From: Sphingomonas oleivorans
GTDB taxonomy: Bacteria > Pseudomonadota > Alphaproteobacteria > Sphingomonadales > Sphingomonadaceae
Direction: 5' to 3'
DNA: 64,000 bases
Assembly: GCF_003050615.1 (NCBI RefSeq)
Contig: NZ_NWBU01000009.1
Span: forward strand, 248,001 to 312,000
The notes under the pieces were generated by a model that saw only the letters and a program-made list of their open reading frames with translations, had not been told where the DNA came from and searched no databases. The position numbers and the translations under genes were made by a program. How positions within the stretch are numbered: position 1 is the first letter of the stretch; each line of letters starts with the position of its first letter. This document shows positions 63,102-64,000 of this stretch, one piece after another.

Positions 63102-64000
63102 GCCGTCTTGGTCATCGCGAAGATGCCCTGCGCATTGCCGCTGTCGAATCCGAGGTCGAGCTTGCCCGTCTCCGGATCGATCTTGCGGGTGATGAATTCG
63201 TAAAAAGAGCCGGGGACCGCGCGGCGAACGATCTCGCCATGGAGACCGACGAACTTGCGTTCGACCGGATCGGCGCGAAAGGCGGTCTGGCGGATGCGGC
63301 CGCTGCCCGATATCTCGACCTGATCCTTCATCGGCCGGCCGAGCGCGCGCTGCGCCTCCGCCAGCGTATCGACATCGGCCACGCGATCGGTGGCATGGTT
63401 GAAGGCATTGCCCTCGGTCGCGATCCAGGCGGCTTCGGCGGACTGGCCCAGCAATGTCTCATAATCGGCGAGTGCGGGTGCGGGATGGTGGCGGCCGAAG
63501 GCGGCGACGATCTCGGGCAGCGCCGCTGCGGCGACGGGGAAGGGGACAGCGCCCTCCGCCGCGAAAAGATCGAGTGCCGTCCGGGCGGCCTGCCCGAGCG
63601 GATCATGTGAGTTGCCGAAGATGCGGGCGGCGGCCTCGCCGAACGCCGCGTCGAAGCGATCGACATGCAGCTCGCTCACGAAGAATTGCGGGATCGTTTC
63701 GGGCGCATCGCGGTGGCGATAGGCGCGGCCCGTCATCTTGAGGCGGGGGAGGGGATAGACTTCCGCCATATGATAGCCGAGCGGCTCGAGAATGCGGGTG
63801 AAGGCGGCCTCGCCCGCCGGCAACTCCCCCGTGGGGCCATCCGCGAAGCGGATCGTGCGCAGCGCGCCATGATCGAAAAGCAGCTTGCCGCCGCCCGCGA
63901 TCCTGTCCGCCACATAGGCGGCGCCGGTCGGCACGCGGCGCAGCAGGTCGTCGAACAGCAGGACGTTGAGCGCCATGGCAAAGGCGGCGCGGGACACGGT
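63098..64000 (-). CDS. DUF1338 family protein, HglS (2-oxoadipate dioxygenase)-like, 5' end at window edge
   Basis: At least 299 residues, open to the right edge of the window; a GTG at 63997 could be the start but the true one may lie outside. It has the DUF1338/HglS metal-site pattern: HxxxR in FDHGALRTIRF (His43 and Arg47), His in NAFNHATDRV (201) and Glu in GSFYEFITRK (267). Characterised HglS is an iron dioxygenase turning 2-oxoadipate into 2-hydroxyglutarate. Coupling to astD by a 4-base overlap suggests a role in arginine or lysine-type catabolism; the actual substrate is unknown. Confidence 0.82.
   Translation of the reverse strand, partial: TVSRAAFAMALNVLLFDDLLRRVPTGAAYVADRIAGGGKLLFDHGALRTIRFADGPTGELPAGEAAFTRILEPLGYHMAEVYPLPRLKMTGRAYRHRDAPETIPQFFVSELHVDRFDAAFGEAAARIFGNSHDPLGQAARTALDLFAAEGAVPFPVAAAALPEIVAAFGRHHPAPALADYETLLGQSAEAAWIATEGNAFNHATDRVADVDTLAEAQRALGRPMKDQVEISGSGRIRQTAFRADPVERKFVGLHGEIVRRAVPGSFYEFITRKIDPETGKLDLGFDSGNAQGIFAMTKTA

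Overview
The window is a high-GC, densely packed chromosomal segment from an alphaproteobacterium, most likely a member of the Sphingomonadaceae (Sphingomonas, Rhizorhabdus or a close relative). The evidence is the UrcA-family protein, the two-polypeptide MetH, the MutY / DUF721 / DsbA-like / DsbA-like / SMC order, the purA-hisZ pair, the MlaA-type lipoprotein and a sigma-EcfG-type stress promoter. I saw no rRNA, tRNA, CRISPR array, prophage or classical insertion sequence. About 57 protein genes are supported. Most are housekeeping genes in short operons with 1-8 base overlaps.

Layout. 1-8.8 kb: end of a D-amino-acid-oxidase-like gene, UrcA protein, zinc metallopeptidase, DnaJ-like co-chaperone, YihY/BrkB membrane protein, fabI, a DUF559 endonuclease cassette, aroC, acylphosphatase, a methyltransferase and a low-complexity secreted protein. 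8.8-14.6 kb: purA, hisZ, a GIY-YIG nuclease, serA and serC, all reverse-strand except the nuclease. 14.8-18.8 kb: unknown secreted protein, extensin-like lipoprotein, LOG-family protein, cytochrome c and pheA. 18.9-26.8 kb: nudC, mutY, DUF721/DciA, two DsbA-like proteins, a second GIY-YIG nuclease and smc. 26.9-38 kb: aldo/keto reductase, a DUF4130-UdgX fusion with a peptide transporter, dodecin, a DUF885 peptidase, a LytS/LytTR two-component pair, a stress-type small protein, an unknown protein, a second extensin-like protein and a mannose-6-phosphate isomerase. 38-43.8 kb: a TetR-controlled tripartite RND efflux pump. 43.8-51.3 kb: mtnP, GNAT acetyltransferase and sppA; groESL with CIRCE; two tiny lipoproteins; mlaA. 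51.4-57.1 kb: a methionine-cycle operon of ArsR-methyltransferase regulator, metF and split metH behind a perfect 20-base palindrome. 57.2-64 kb: PafA-like phosphatase, DsbD-like reductase, redoxin, then astD overlapping a DUF1338/HglS-like gene that reaches the window edge.

The most unusual theme is a set of small, stand-alone nuclease genes tied to REP-like hairpin repeats. Two GIY-YIG genes of 96 codons each have a repeat hairpin exactly 23 bases upstream of the start codon and a two-hairpin, REPIN-like unit 2-22 bases after the stop codon. A DUF559 (PD-(D/E)XK-like) gene between fabI and aroC is enclosed by a 62-base inverted repeat of a second hairpin family, and its last codons lie inside the right copy. 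Hairpin stems of the first family differ by compensating base pairs, so structure appears to be maintained. This resembles the REP/RAYT relationship but with nucleases instead of a transposase. I do not know a description of it. That these are nuclease-mobilised hairpin cassettes is inference.

Regulatory sites readable from sequence: the CIRCE-overlapped groE promoter, a GGAAC-N16-CGTT sigma-EcfG promoter, the 51410-51429 palindrome before the ArsR-methyltransferase gene, and an inverted repeat over the tetR start codon.
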